From Candidatus Sysuiplasma jiujiangense (GTDB lineage Archaea; Thermoplasmatota; Thermoplasmata; Sysuiplasmatales; Sysuiplasmataceae): a stretch of 64,000 nucleotides of DNA. A model generated the notes under the pieces. It saw only the letters and a program-made list of their open reading frames with translations. It was not told the DNA's origin and did no database searches. The first letter of the stretch is position 1, and each line of letters begins with the position of its first letter. The stretch is taken from assembly GCA_019721075.1 (NCBI GenBank), contig JAHEAD010000008.1, forward strand, positions 32,806 through 96,805. The letters are read 5' to 3'. A program made the position numbers and the translations under genes. Shown here in pieces: positions 25,496-34,304 of this stretch.

Positions 25496-26239
25496 TCAAT
25501 ATTCTGATGCGACGCGATTGGTCAGCCTTCCTATGCCCTCAATGTCCACATCCACTACGTCGCCCGGTTTGATCGGCGAAATACCCCTTGGCGTGCCTGT
25601 CAGGATGATGTCGTCCTCATAAAGCGTCATGAATGCGCTCAGGAATTCCACAATCTCACCGACAGTGTGAATGAACATCAGCGTGCTGCCCTCCTGCTTA
25701 ACCTCACCGTTGACGGTTGTCCTGATCTGCAACCCTCCGTCCAGGTCTATATCTTCAGCGGATGCAACCCAGGGACCGAGCGGACAGAATGTGTCGAACC
25801 CTTTTGCCTTAACCGGGGGCCTGAATGTATTTGTGATAAAGTCCCTCGCCGTGACATCGTTTGCTACGGTGTATCCTCGAACAAAGTTCAAAGCATCGGA
25901 CGATCTTACGTTACGCGTTTTCCTTCCTATTACGACCGCCAGCTCACCCTCGTAATGTACATAGGTCGCGCCTGAGGGATAAATTATGTTTTCCATATGC
26001 CCGACGAGGGTATTCGGCGGCTTGAGGAAAATGAGCGGGGACTCTCCGGGACTCAGTCCCAGCTCATCCGCATGATCTCTATAGTTGAGTACCAGCCCTA
26101 TTACTTTTGATGGCCTGACAGGCGGGAGGAAACGCACCTCATCCACAGAGTAATAGCCACCCGTCTCATCAAACAGGCGTTTGCCTTCTGCAGTCCCGGT
26201 ATGCTCCTTGCCCGAAAACACAAACCTTACGTATTTCAC
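25496..26239 (-). CDS. Fumarylacetoacetate hydrolase-family protein (HpaG- or KdaD-like)
   Basis: A 247-residue single FAH-domain protein: GLVLNYRDHADELG, FLKPPNTL, the metal ligands in HYEGELAVVIG, NDVTARDF and the C-terminal LTGTPRGISPIKPGD. Family members decarboxylate or isomerise homoprotocatechuate ring-cleavage products (HpaG), or dehydrate 2-keto-3-deoxy acids. It starts at a GTG that overlaps the stop of the DapA-family gene, so the two are translationally coupled. With hpaD, hpaB and hpaE nearby, an HpaG role is attractive, but a sugar-acid role cannot be excluded. Confidence 0.82.
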   Translation of the reverse strand: MKYVRFVFSGKEHTGTAEGKRLFDETGGYYSVDEVRFLPPVRPSKVIGLVLNYRDHADELGLSPGESPLIFLKPPNTLVGHMENIIYPSGATYVHYEGELAVVIGRKTRNVRSSDALNFVRGYTVANDVTARDFITNTFRPPVKAKGFDTFCPLGPWVASAEDIDLDGGLQIRTTVNGEVKQEGSTLMFIHTVGEIVEFLSAFMTLYEDDIILTGTPRGISPIKPGDVVDVDIEGIGRLTNRVASEY

Positions 26240-27138
26240 ACCATCACTTCCCTCTTAAGACCGTACGTTTCGAGCAGTTCTCTGAGTTTTGATCTCTTCC
26301 GTGCGGGGAGTTTCAGCAGCGGCGGCCTGAGTATGTTGTTCGCCAGACCAAGCATTTCCATGGCTGCTTTCAGCGGAACAGGATTGGTTTCCCAGAAAAT
26401 TGCCTCGTTGATTGGAAAGAGCCTGAAATGAAGTTCCATGGCCTTCTTCCACTTTCCTGAGACTGCGAAATCGTACAAGGCGGCGACTTCCCGGGGCAGG
26501 ATATTTGCAGTCGCGCTGAAGTGCCCGGCACCGCCTATTGCAAGCATCGGGTAGCAGAGCGATTCTATTCCGGAATATAGCAGAAAATCAGGACCGCACT
26601 TAGATAATATGGATGTTGCTGCATCCATATCCCTGCTGGACTGTTTGATGCCGATTATATTGCTGTTCGACACGTTGAGTCTGTAAACAGTTTCCGGCAG
26701 AATATCGGTTGCTGTCCTGCCCGGGATATTGTATATTATCAGGGGAAGAGAAACAGACCGGGCAATCCTGGAAAAATATTTTAAAAGCGCCTCCTGGGAC
26801 GGTTTGACATAATATGGCACAATAACCAGGGCTGCATCGGCCCCGATGCGCTCCGCACGCTTTGTAAGCCGCATAGTGTCCGTAAGATTATTTGTTCCCG
26901 TGCCGGCAATGAACGGAACGCGCCCATTAATGAATTCGGCAGTCCGTTCGAAAAGCTGTTCCCTTTCCTCTAGCGAAAGGGAGGTGGGCTCACCGGTGGT
27001 TCCAGCTACGGAAATGCAGTGTGTTCCATTACGAATCTGCCAGTCTACCAGTCTAGAAACGCATTCGAAATCTATCGAATTGTTGATTCTGAAAGGAGTC
27101 ACCAGCGGAACAATGGAACCGCGCAGTTCTCTGTTCAT
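26236..27138 (-). CDS. DapA/NAL-family pyruvate aldolase or dihydrodipicolinate synthase-like protein
   Basis: A 300-residue class I (Schiff-base) lyase: GTTGEP (T47, T48), Y136 and R141 in YNIPGRT, and the Schiff-base lysine K165 in IIGIKQSS. The Arg of YNIPGRT normally binds the carboxylate of an aldehyde acceptor, so an acidic semialdehyde is likely. Candidates are true DapA activity (the aspartate-family genes thrA/thrC-like lie upstream), the aldolase giving pyruvate plus succinic semialdehyde in homoprotocatechuate breakdown, or 2-keto-3-deoxygluconate aldolase, although the last usually has a different sequence at YNIPGRT. Coupled to the FAH gene. Confidence 0.82.
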   Translation of the reverse strand: MNRELRGSIVPLVTPFRINNSIDFECVSRLVDWQIRNGTHCISVAGTTGEPTSLSLEEREQLFERTAEFINGRVPFIAGTGTNNLTDTMRLTKRAERIGADAALVIVPYYVKPSQEALLKYFSRIARSVSLPLIIYNIPGRTATDILPETVYRLNVSNSNIIGIKQSSRDMDAATSILSKCGPDFLLYSGIESLCYPMLAIGGAGHFSATANILPREVAALYDFAVSGKWKKAMELHFRLFPINEAIFWETNPVPLKAAMEMLGLANNILRPPLLKLPARKRSKLRELLETYGLKREVMV

Positions 27139-27277
27139 CGATTTCAGGGATAATATCCGCTGGACTTTCTTAATATTGACTGATCGCCTTATTCCAGACG
27201 AACCGCATGTGGGATGGCATCAACACCGTGCATGATGCCGGCAAGCCATGGCTTACAGCAACAGGCAGTTATTTTCC

Positions 27278-28273
27278 CTAAATCCTGCTGCGTATCAGAA
27301 GCATGTCACGGAAAACTGCGCGTGCTGTGCTTCTCCCGCCTGCCCCCGAACCCGTGAGCGTGACAACATCGCCGCCGTCGATGTGGTACGAGAGCGCATT
27401 GAGAGTTCCGTTTATATTGAGTCTGTCCGAAACTGGTATCGCTACTGGAGAAACAGATGCTCGACCATCAAACTCGGCTATCAGCCTTATGGTATTTCCC
27501 GCGCGCAATGCTTCGAGCATGTCTTTGCCTGAAATTTCGCCGATACCTTTGACCGTAACATCGCCAAGACGTAGCGACGCGCCGCAGAGCCAGTTAGCAA
27601 GTATTACGATCTTTGCGGCTGCATCTGTACCGTTGATGTCGTTTGAGGACTCCGCTTCGGCAATGCCCAGGCGGCGAGCTTCGGCGAGTGCAATATTCTG
27701 AGAAACTCCTTCCGTCATTCTGGAAAGTATGAAATTTGTTGTTCCGTTCAGAACGCCTCTGAGGGCACGTATTCTGTTAGGGAAAAGACATTCTTTTCCA
27801 AAATCAAGGAAGGGTGTCCCTCCTCCAACTGTCGCGCCAAATTTCAGCATGACACCGTTTTCCTGCGCTGCCTCCAGTGCTTCCGTCATCCGAATTGCCA
27901 TGACTGCCTTGCTTGCCGTAACATAGTGCATACCGGCTCTGAAGGAAGAACGCATGATTTCAAGCGAAGAGTCGCACTCACGGTAGTCTGTAGGCAGGCA
28001 GTCCACGACAATATCGGCATCCGTCTCTTTGATCAGTTCGCGGATCCTGCCCCCCTGACAGAAATTAGGGAGGGTTGATATCGTCCCCTCTTTCTTGGAG
28101 TTGAGAACAGATGCGAACTTCAGTCCGTCAGGGTGCGACGCGAATCCGGTGGAGTCGGCAACTCCGATCAGCTTGAAATCGCCTGTTGTGCGAGACTGAT
28201 GGAAGCCACTCTCTTCCATGATAGAAAGAAGCGATCGCCCGACTTCACCCAGTCCAATTAAAATAAATCTCAA
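27278..28273 (-). CDS. hom: Homoserine dehydrogenase
   Basis: A 331-residue NAD(P)-dependent enzyme reducing aspartate semialdehyde to homoserine. N-terminal Rossmann motif LIGLGEVGRS (GxGxxG), TASKAVMA, GATVGGGTPF, the family motif GVLNGTTNFIL, and the catalytic segment DINGTDAAAKIVILAN. The C-terminal ACT domain of bacterial enzymes is missing. The start is TTG with a CAGGAG ribosome site about nine bases upstream. It follows threonine synthase in the same operon with a 19-base gap. Confidence 0.93.
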   Translation of the reverse strand: MRFILIGLGEVGRSLLSIMEESGFHQSRTTGDFKLIGVADSTGFASHPDGLKFASVLNSKKEGTISTLPNFCQGGRIRELIKETDADIVVDCLPTDYRECDSSLEIMRSSFRAGMHYVTASKAVMAIRMTEALEAAQENGVMLKFGATVGGGTPFLDFGKECLFPNRIRALRGVLNGTTNFILSRMTEGVSQNIALAEARRLGIAEAESSNDINGTDAAAKIVILANWLCGASLRLGDVTVKGIGEISGKDMLEALRAGNTIRLIAEFDGRASVSPVAIPVSDRLNINGTLNALSYHIDGGDVVTLTGSGAGGRSTARAVFRDMLLIRSRI

Positions 28274-28292
28274 AATAAAGCACTCCTGATTT

Positions 28293-29492
28293 TCAAATAG
28301 CTGTCAAAATCTTCCGCAATTCGGCGGAGGACGAAATAACTGTGGAGTCGAAGGCTCCGGAAACGCTGACATCCTTGAGTCCGTTTCCTGTCGCAACGCA
28401 GACGACTGTTTCGCCCTGCTTGAAAAGATGTCTGGATGACAGCCTGATTAGAGCCGCAACGGTGGAAGCGCTGGCAAGCTCCGAAAGGATCCCTTCCTTC
28501 TCCGCGAGCATTTTCCTGGCATCTATGATCTCGCGGTCCGTGACAGCGATTGCAAGCCCAGCCGATTCCCTTACAGCGGATAAGGCCCTCTTCCAGTTTG
28601 CTGGTTTTCCGATCCTTATTGCGGAAGCCTCGGTTTCAGGCGATTCTGTAAACTCTATAGAACTCAGACCTTTCTCATATGCGTGCACGATCGGAGATGC
28701 ACCCTCTGCCTGGACAGCGACTATTTTCGGGAGCCCGGAAATCACGCCGATTGATCTGAACTCCTTGAATCCCTTCCAGTATGAACTTATGTTTCCACCG
28801 TTTCCAACCGGGATAACGAGCCAGTCGGGAGCAGCGGAAAGCTGATCGCATATTTCGAATGCGGCAGTCTTTTGTCCCTCTATCCTTAAGGGGTTTACGG
28901 AATTCATTATTCCCGTTCCATCAGTCCCTTCATTCTCCTTCACTATTTCAAGCGCCTGATCGAAATTACCTTTCGTTTCAACGATCCTGGCGCCATAGGC
29001 AACACATTGAGCGAGTTTGGTTTTGGCGACTTTGCCCCGGGGGACAACGACGACCGTGGGAATGCCCGCTTTTGCACCATATGCCGCCATTGAAGAAGCC
29101 GTATTTCCTGTTGAAGCACACATTGCGATCCGTACACCTGTCGCCTTTGCCACGGTCATGGCGACACTCATTCCCCTGTCCTTGAATGAACCGGTGGGAT
29201 TTTTTCCTTCATTCTTGACAAACAGTTCTTCGATCCCCATAACCTCTGCCAGGTTTTCAGCGTAATGAAGCGGTGTACCGCCTTCTGACAGGGAGACTAT
29301 CTTTTCCTCATCTACCTGGGGGAGAAGTGCGGAATAGCGCCACAAATTGAAATCCTGCGGCGGCGGCAGCAAACTGCTTACCTTAACCTCACCCTCGCTC
29401 ATCCATTCGAGCAGCCCTCCGCATTTCTTGCATGACAGAAGTACAGATGAGGCTGAAATGACAGTCGAGCAGTCAAGGCAGATGAAATTCAT
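28293..29492 (-). CDS. thrC: Threonine synthase
   Basis: A 399-residue PLP enzyme making threonine from O-phosphohomoserine. An N-terminal zinc knuckle (FICLDCS, SCKKCGG) precedes the catalytic domain. The PLP lysine is in NPTGSFKDRGMSV, ASTGNTASSMAAY contacts substrate and PVGNGGNI holds the cofactor phosphate. First gene of the threonine operon; a TATA-like CTTTTAAAATA lies about 45 bases before the ATG, giving a short leader. Confidence 0.94.
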   Translation of the reverse strand: MNFICLDCSTVISASSVLLSCKKCGGLLEWMSEGEVKVSSLLPPPQDFNLWRYSALLPQVDEEKIVSLSEGGTPLHYAENLAEVMGIEELFVKNEGKNPTGSFKDRGMSVAMTVAKATGVRIAMCASTGNTASSMAAYGAKAGIPTVVVVPRGKVAKTKLAQCVAYGARIVETKGNFDQALEIVKENEGTDGTGIMNSVNPLRIEGQKTAAFEICDQLSAAPDWLVIPVGNGGNISSYWKGFKEFRSIGVISGLPKIVAVQAEGASPIVHAYEKGLSSIEFTESPETEASAIRIGKPANWKRALSAVRESAGLAIAVTDREIIDARKMLAEKEGILSELASASTVAALIRLSSRHLFKQGETVVCVATGNGLKDVSVSGAFDSTVISSSAELRKILTAI

Positions 29493-30068
29493 TTCAGCAC
29501 CGTGTTTACCGGAAAGCGGAAAGACTACGGTATTTTAAAAGATTGTATCGAATCGATGACAGCACGGTATAATTTTCAGCATAAGGCAATAAACCGAAGG
29601 AATCGTGACGGATCCCGGTTTTGCAGTGAACGTACCAGATCAATTCACGGACCGGGCAGTGGCAATGTCACGGAAGCGCGATGACCTGCTGATTTATACC
29701 TGCTGCGGTCAAATATGTCATCAGCTCCCAGCGGCACACTTGCAGGTAACAATCAGTCACGGCTTCGCATCTTCAGGCCAGCGGTTGCGCTGCCTGGTGC
29801 TTTGCTGTTCAGACGCCTATGGAACAGCTACTGACATCCTGTTTTATGGAAGGGATTAATGAACCTTCATAGCTGAATGCATAATTATTGCAGCGCCGGA
29901 GACAAAAACAGAGCGGGAACCAAATAGGGTGCAGGCAATGTGCTTTTGCCTCTGCAGAGACAAAAGAACGACACATACAATTGAACTGCCAGAGCGTACA
30001 GGTCAAATTGTGGCAGAGTCTCGATGTCCAAAGTTTAATAGCGACTGTTGCTTTTCGTGTGTTGAAAG
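29493..30068. other. Intergenic region with a near-palindrome; no gene seen
   Basis: The divergent region between thrC and the UPF0173 gene. It holds the thrC promoter at its left end and, near the right end, AGTTTAATAG (about 30030-30039) as a probable TATA box for the rightward operon. A 24-base near-perfect palindrome built on CTCTGCAGAG occupies 29943-29966. Open frames here are short and look non-coding, and no tRNA-like or other known RNA fold was recognised. Confidence 0.4.
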
Positions 30069-30767
30069 GTGATACAGACGACAAAATTGACCTGGCTGGG
30101 CCATTCCGCATTTCTGCTTGAAGGAAAGAACAGAATACTGTTTGACCCGTTTATTTCCGGGAATCCTGTTGCAAAATCCAGGCCCGCCGAGATAAAAACC
30201 GATATCGTTTGTGTTTCGCATGGCCACGGCGATCACGTGGGCGACTCTGTAGACATTGCAAAGAGAAACAAGGCCCCAATTGCGTCAATTTTCGAACTGG
30301 CTGTTAGATTTGATTCTCAGGGAGCCAAAGTGGAACAGATGAATATCGGCGGCGGCGTCAGAATTATGGATAGCAGCATAAACATGGTAAATGCTCTGCA
30401 CTCGTCTGATGTATTTGAGGGGGAAGCGCTTCAGACAGGCGGTTCGCCGGCCGGTTTTGTGGTGGAAAGCGGCGTCACTGTTTATCATGCGGGGGACACG
30501 GGATACTTCGGCGATATGAAATGGATAGGAGACTTCTACAGGCCGAAGGTTGCAATACTACCGATTGGAGATCGATTCACGATGGGGATCAGAGAGGCTG
30601 CGTTTGCTTCATCGGTTATTGCGCCGGAAATCGTGATTCCTATGCACTACAGTACGTTTCCCGCAATACAGCAGGATCCGTCGAAGTTTGAGGAGGAGGT
30701 CAGGCGGATCAGCTCTGGAAATATAAGGGTAAAGGTTATGAAGGTCGGCGAGACAATAGAGCTCTGA
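30069..30767 (+). CDS. UPF0173-family metal-dependent hydrolase (MBL fold)
   Basis: A 232-residue MBL-fold protein with an intact metal site: SHGHGDHVGD (HxHxDH), MNIGGG, the Asp in YHAGDTGYF and a C-terminal PMHYSTFP. It belongs to the L-ascorbate-6-phosphate lactonase-like/UPF0173 family, whose general function is unclear. The start is GTG, with GAAAG just upstream. The prenyltransferase gene follows after 11 bases, so they are likely co-transcribed. Confidence 0.86.
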   Translation: MIQTTKLTWLGHSAFLLEGKNRILFDPFISGNPVAKSRPAEIKTDIVCVSHGHGDHVGDSVDIAKRNKAPIASIFELAVRFDSQGAKVEQMNIGGGVRIMDSSINMVNALHSSDVFEGEALQTGGSPAGFVVESGVTVYHAGDTGYFGDMKWIGDFYRPKVAILPIGDRFTMGIREAAFASSVIAPEIVIPMHYSTFPAIQQDPSKFEEEVRRISSGNIRVKVMKVGETIEL

Positions 30768-30778
30768 AAGGATATCCA

Positions 30779-31597
30779 ATGAGCCAGGATCGCCAGACGA
30801 AAGGAGATATGTCGACAGCAAGAGGCATAGCAAAGGCCATTGCCGACACGGCCTACAGCGCTTATGAAAAGCGTCTCCTGGCGGAAGTGAGGAAATTCCC
30901 TGTTCCAAGGCATGTGGCTGTAATAATGGACGGCAACAGGCGATATGCGGAAGAAATGGAATTGCTGCAGAATGAAGGGCACAGGAGGGGCAAGGATAAA
31001 CTGGAGCAAATGCTTGACTGGTGTCTGCTGCTGGATATCAGGGTGCTGACTGTCTATGCATTTTCCACGGAAAACATGAAGCGGAACAGCGACGAGGTAG
31101 AATCGCTGATGAATATGTTTGAGGAGAATTTCAAAAAGGTGGGGGATGATGCGCGAGTGCACAGGCATCACATACGGATAAGGGCCATAGGGCAGATCGA
31201 GCTGCTGCCCGATAAAGTACAGAGGGCGATACGCTATGCCGAAGAGAGAACGAGATCCTACACCGACTATACGTACAACATTGCAGTGGCTTACGGAAGC
31301 AGGCAGGAGATCATAACAGCCATAAAGCAGATAGCAAGGAAGGCAACTGCCGGCGAAATCACTATAGACGACATAGATGAAAAATTAATGTCAAAATTCC
31401 TCTACACGGACGGACTTCCCGACCCTGACCTTGTATTGAGGACGTCGGGTGAAGAAAGGATTTCAAACTTCCTCCTCTGGCAGGCTGCCTACAGCGAACT
31501 CTATTTCAGTGATGTATACTGGCCGACATTCAGCCTTCTTGATTTTCTCAGGGCCATACGCTCCTATCAGCTAAGGCGGAGGAGATTCGGAAGCTGA
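30779..31597 (+). CDS. uppS: cis-Prenyltransferase (undecaprenyl diphosphate synthase family)
   Basis: A 272-residue enzyme adding isoprenyl units in the cis configuration to make the polyprenyl carrier (dolichol-type) for glycosylation. Motifs: MDGNRRYAEE (catalytic Asp) near residue 50, GHRRGKDKLEQ, YAFSTENMKR, AYGSRQEI and DLVLRTSGEERISNFLLWQ, with SELYF. An N-terminal extension of about 45 residues precedes the catalytic core. AAAGGAT sits just upstream of the ATG. Abundant N-x-S/T sequons in surface proteins of this window fit a need for lipid-linked glycans. Its 3' end overlaps the convergent glycosylase gene by 27 bases. Confidence 0.92.
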   Translation: MSQDRQTKGDMSTARGIAKAIADTAYSAYEKRLLAEVRKFPVPRHVAVIMDGNRRYAEEMELLQNEGHRRGKDKLEQMLDWCLLLDIRVLTVYAFSTENMKRNSDEVESLMNMFEENFKKVGDDARVHRHHIRIRAIGQIELLPDKVQRAIRYAEERTRSYTDYTYNIAVAYGSRQEIITAIKQIARKATAGEITIDDIDEKLMSKFLYTDGLPDPDLVLRTSGEERISNFLLWQAAYSELYFSDVYWPTFSLLDFLRAIRSYQLRRRRFGS

Positions 31598-32521
31598 AAC
31601 GCGATCGTCGGCTAAAATCTTCCTGAGTCTTGAACCGTAAAACAGATATTCCTGAGCGTATCCCGCAAATCTTCCGAAATGTTCCATTGCCCATTCCCTC
31701 ACTTTCCGAATAGGCACAGTTCTGCCGTCAAAATAGAGCAGTTCCACGCCTCTCTTTACCCAGCGGTCAACAGGGAAGGCTTCAAGCTTGTCCATCGAGA
31801 AAAGCAGGACACAATCTGCAACCTTGGGTCCGACACCGTTGAATTCGTTCAGTATTTCAAATGCCCTGTCGTAATCCATCCTTCTGAGCGAGCTGAGGTC
31901 TATCCCCTCATCCCTTACCTTTTTCGCAGCATCTGCCAGATACCTCGATCTGAAGCCCAGTTTCATCGACCGTAATTCAGATTCCCGCGCATTGGCCAGT
32001 GCATCTATTGTGGGAAATGTCCAGAAAGTTCTGCCTTCATAATGCACTTCATCGCCGTAACGAGAAGAGAGCCTTTCAACGTCTCCTCTTATTTTCGGTA
32101 TGTTGGAATTTATTGAGCAAATGTAGGATGCGAGGCATTCCCACGGGTCCTGCCTCATAAGACGCAATCCCGCGTATTTCCTCAGTGCCGCTTCTATATT
32201 GTCATCCCTGGAAATCTCTTCCATTATTGTTTTGATGTTGTCGTCAAATCTGAATAATTCTCCGATCGCACCAAGCACGCCGAAATATCCTGTATCGGGG
32301 CTCATTGAAACCATCAGTTCGTTCGCTCTCTGTCTTATCTTCAGTATTCTGCGCCCCTGAACGCAGTAGTAGTAGGAACCCGTTCTGTTCCATCTGAAGG
32401 CCTGCCCGCACTCAACCGTCAGCTTTAGATTGAACGGTTCCAAAACATTTACAGAGATGTGTTTTCCGCTTCCATGCTGCTCGGCAGAGTCGGAGTTTTC
32501 TGTTCGAGAGAGGGACTTCAT
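31571..32521 (-). CDS. ogg: 8-oxoguanine DNA glycosylase, Ogg1 type
   Basis: A 316-residue HhH-GPD glycosylase/AP lyase. The N-terminal beta domain (CGQAFRWNRTGSYYYCV) matches Ogg1; the hairpin motif LNEFNGVGPKVADCV contains the catalytic lysine K233, and D252 lies in FPVDRWV. It removes 8-oxoguanine opposite C. A GAGAGGTGA ribosome site abuts the ATG. The window also encodes endonuclease IV, the downstream AP-site enzyme. Confidence 0.93.
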   Translation of the reverse strand: MKSLSRTENSDSAEQHGSGKHISVNVLEPFNLKLTVECGQAFRWNRTGSYYYCVQGRRILKIRQRANELMVSMSPDTGYFGVLGAIGELFRFDDNIKTIMEEISRDDNIEAALRKYAGLRLMRQDPWECLASYICSINSNIPKIRGDVERLSSRYGDEVHYEGRTFWTFPTIDALANARESELRSMKLGFRSRYLADAAKKVRDEGIDLSSLRRMDYDRAFEILNEFNGVGPKVADCVLLFSMDKLEAFPVDRWVKRGVELLYFDGRTVPIRKVREWAMEHFGRFAGYAQEYLFYGSRLRKILADDRVSASESPPP

Positions 32522-32664
32522 TCACCTCTCAGTAATGGACACAGGTAATAAAGGAATTCTCAGAACCGCTCGGTACCGGAAACGGGACTGAAATAATTCA
32601 CATGAATAAATACAGGTATTGTACTATTGAACCGACATGAACGGACACGGATGGAGAGCCTGAA

Positions 32665-33822
32665 ATGAGGAAGGTGTTTGTCGTAGGAAGCTCAATGTCA
32701 AAATTCGGAAGGATGAATGAAACAGGAAGGGAATCGCTAGCAACTGTCTCACTTAATGCAATAAATGACGCCGGAATAGAACCTACTGAAATCGATTCGA
32801 CATTTTATTCCAATGCATTCGGCATCACCGAAGGGCAGCTGCATGTGGGGCCGCTGATCAATTCGGCCCTGGGCATTCCCGAAGTGCCTTCAGTGACTGT
32901 GGAAAGCGCCTGCTCGAGCTCCTCTGCAGCGCTACATGAGGCTTATGTGCACGTGGCAAGCGGTCAGGATGAAGTCTGTCTCGTTGCCGGAGGGGAAAAG
33001 CTGAGCCACCTTGACACTCTTTCAGCCACAACATATTTTGCAATGGGTTCCGATTTTTCATTTGAAGCCAGCAGCGGTGTTACTTTCCCGGGTCTGTATG
33101 CCAGTATGGCCATTGCACATATGAAAAAATACGGCACAACACAGAATATGCTCGGTGCAGTTGCCATCAAGAATCATGAAAACGCTGCCAAAAATCCGCT
33201 AGCCCATTTCCACAAGAGGATAACAATGGAGAATTATCTCGAGTCTCCGGTTGTCGCATACCCCTTCCATCTTTACGACTGTTGCCCGTTTTCCGACGGA
33301 TCAGCCGCAGTTGTGATTGCTTCGGAGGAAAAGGCGAGGAAACTCACGCAGGAACTCGTGGAAATCATGTCCAGCGAAAGGGCTGGAAGTGCCGCCACTT
33401 TGCAGGACAGGAATGACATCACCCATCTGGAAGGAGCGTCCAAAGCTGCAGAAAGGGCTTTTTCCAGGGCACATCTGCAACCAGCGGATGTTGATGTTGC
33501 TGAAGTCCACGATTGTTTCACGATAGCAGAAATTATTGCTACAGAGGATATCGGCTTCTTCAGGAAGGGCTGTGGAGGGAAGGCAGCAGAGGAGGGGGAA
33601 ACGGCCATAGGAGGAAGAATAGCCGTTAATCCCTCCGGAGGGCTGAAGGCCAAAGGACATCCTGTCAGCGCAACAGGCGTTGCGCAGATACATGAGATTT
33701 ACGAGCAGCTCACCGGGAAGGCCGGCCAGAGGCAGGTTAAAGGCGCAGAGATAGGACTTGCACACAATGTGGGGGCAACGGGCGGTTCCTGTTCCATACA
33801 CATACTGGGAAGAAGAAGGTGA
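32665..33822 (+). CDS. Thiolase-family acetyl-CoA acetyltransferase (SCP2-like)
   Basis: A 385-residue thiolase. The acylated Cys is in VESACSSSSAA (about residue 80), VHDCFTIAEI and NPSGGLKAKGHPVSATG supply the other active-site residues, and GLAHNVGATGGSCSIHILG ends the fold. In archaea this branch acts with a DUF35 OB-fold protein, encoded immediately downstream with a four-base overlap. The following dehydrogenase genes suggest acyl-CoA breakdown or synthesis; condensation versus cleavage cannot be told from sequence. Confidence 0.9.
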   Translation: MRKVFVVGSSMSKFGRMNETGRESLATVSLNAINDAGIEPTEIDSTFYSNAFGITEGQLHVGPLINSALGIPEVPSVTVESACSSSSAALHEAYVHVASGQDEVCLVAGGEKLSHLDTLSATTYFAMGSDFSFEASSGVTFPGLYASMAIAHMKKYGTTQNMLGAVAIKNHENAAKNPLAHFHKRITMENYLESPVVAYPFHLYDCCPFSDGSAAVVIASEEKARKLTQELVEIMSSERAGSAATLQDRNDITHLEGASKAAERAFSRAHLQPADVDVAEVHDCFTIAEIIATEDIGFFRKGCGGKAAEEGETAIGGRIAVNPSGGLKAKGHPVSATGVAQIHEIYEQLTGKAGQRQVKGAEIGLAHNVGATGGSCSIHILGRRR

Positions 33823-34196
33823 ACGGCGTGCAGTCTATTTCTGATTTTGAGCAAAATATCAGAGCAGGAAGACTTGTTGGTTACGTTTGCGGGCAGTGCG
33901 GCCACAGAGGTCTGACCTTCACTCTTCTGTGCCCCCGATGCCATTCTGAAAAACTATCGCCTTTCACATTCAAGGGGAGCGGCACAGTACGGACATACAC
34001 ATTGCTCAGCGTGCCATCTGAAAAATTCGTGGAGGATGCACCGTATGCATATGTGGTTGTTGACCTTGATGAAGGTGGCAGCACATCCGGCTGGATGGCG
34101 GAGGTGCATTCACCTGCTGAAATAGCTGTGGGAGACAGAGTTGTTTTTGCACGAGATGGGAAAAAGGGGATCGCGTTCCAGAAAGAGAGCCATTAG
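33819..34196 (+). CDS. DUF35 OB-fold/zinc-ribbon thiolase partner
   Basis: A 125-residue protein: an N-terminal helix (SDFEQNIRAGRLVGYVC), a zinc knuckle (C in YVCGQCGHRG and CPRCHS) and an OB fold (GSGTVRTYTLLSVP, then VVVDLDEGGSTSGWMAEV). Known structures show DUF35 proteins bridging thiolase and HMG-CoA synthase or clamping acyl-CoA. It starts at GTG overlapping the thiolase stop, which supports a complex of the two products. Confidence 0.9.
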   Translation: MNGVQSISDFEQNIRAGRLVGYVCGQCGHRGLTFTLLCPRCHSEKLSPFTFKGSGTVRTYTLLSVPSEKFVEDAPYAYVVVDLDEGGSTSGWMAEVHSPAEIAVGDRVVFARDGKKGIAFQKESH

Positions 34197-34304
34197 CGGA
34201 AAAAGGCACAATTCAGGTCATTGAATCCGCACGGGAAATATGTCTTCTTCCGGGAGTTATTAATTAATTGTTGTCCATCTGGCCTACCGGGAGATGATAA
34301 CAGT

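Noticed and set aside
32665..34196. Thiolase plus DUF35 as part of the mevalonate pathway
   Set aside because: HMG-CoA synthase, the usual third partner, is not adjacent, and the downstream genes are fatty-acid type dehydrogenases.
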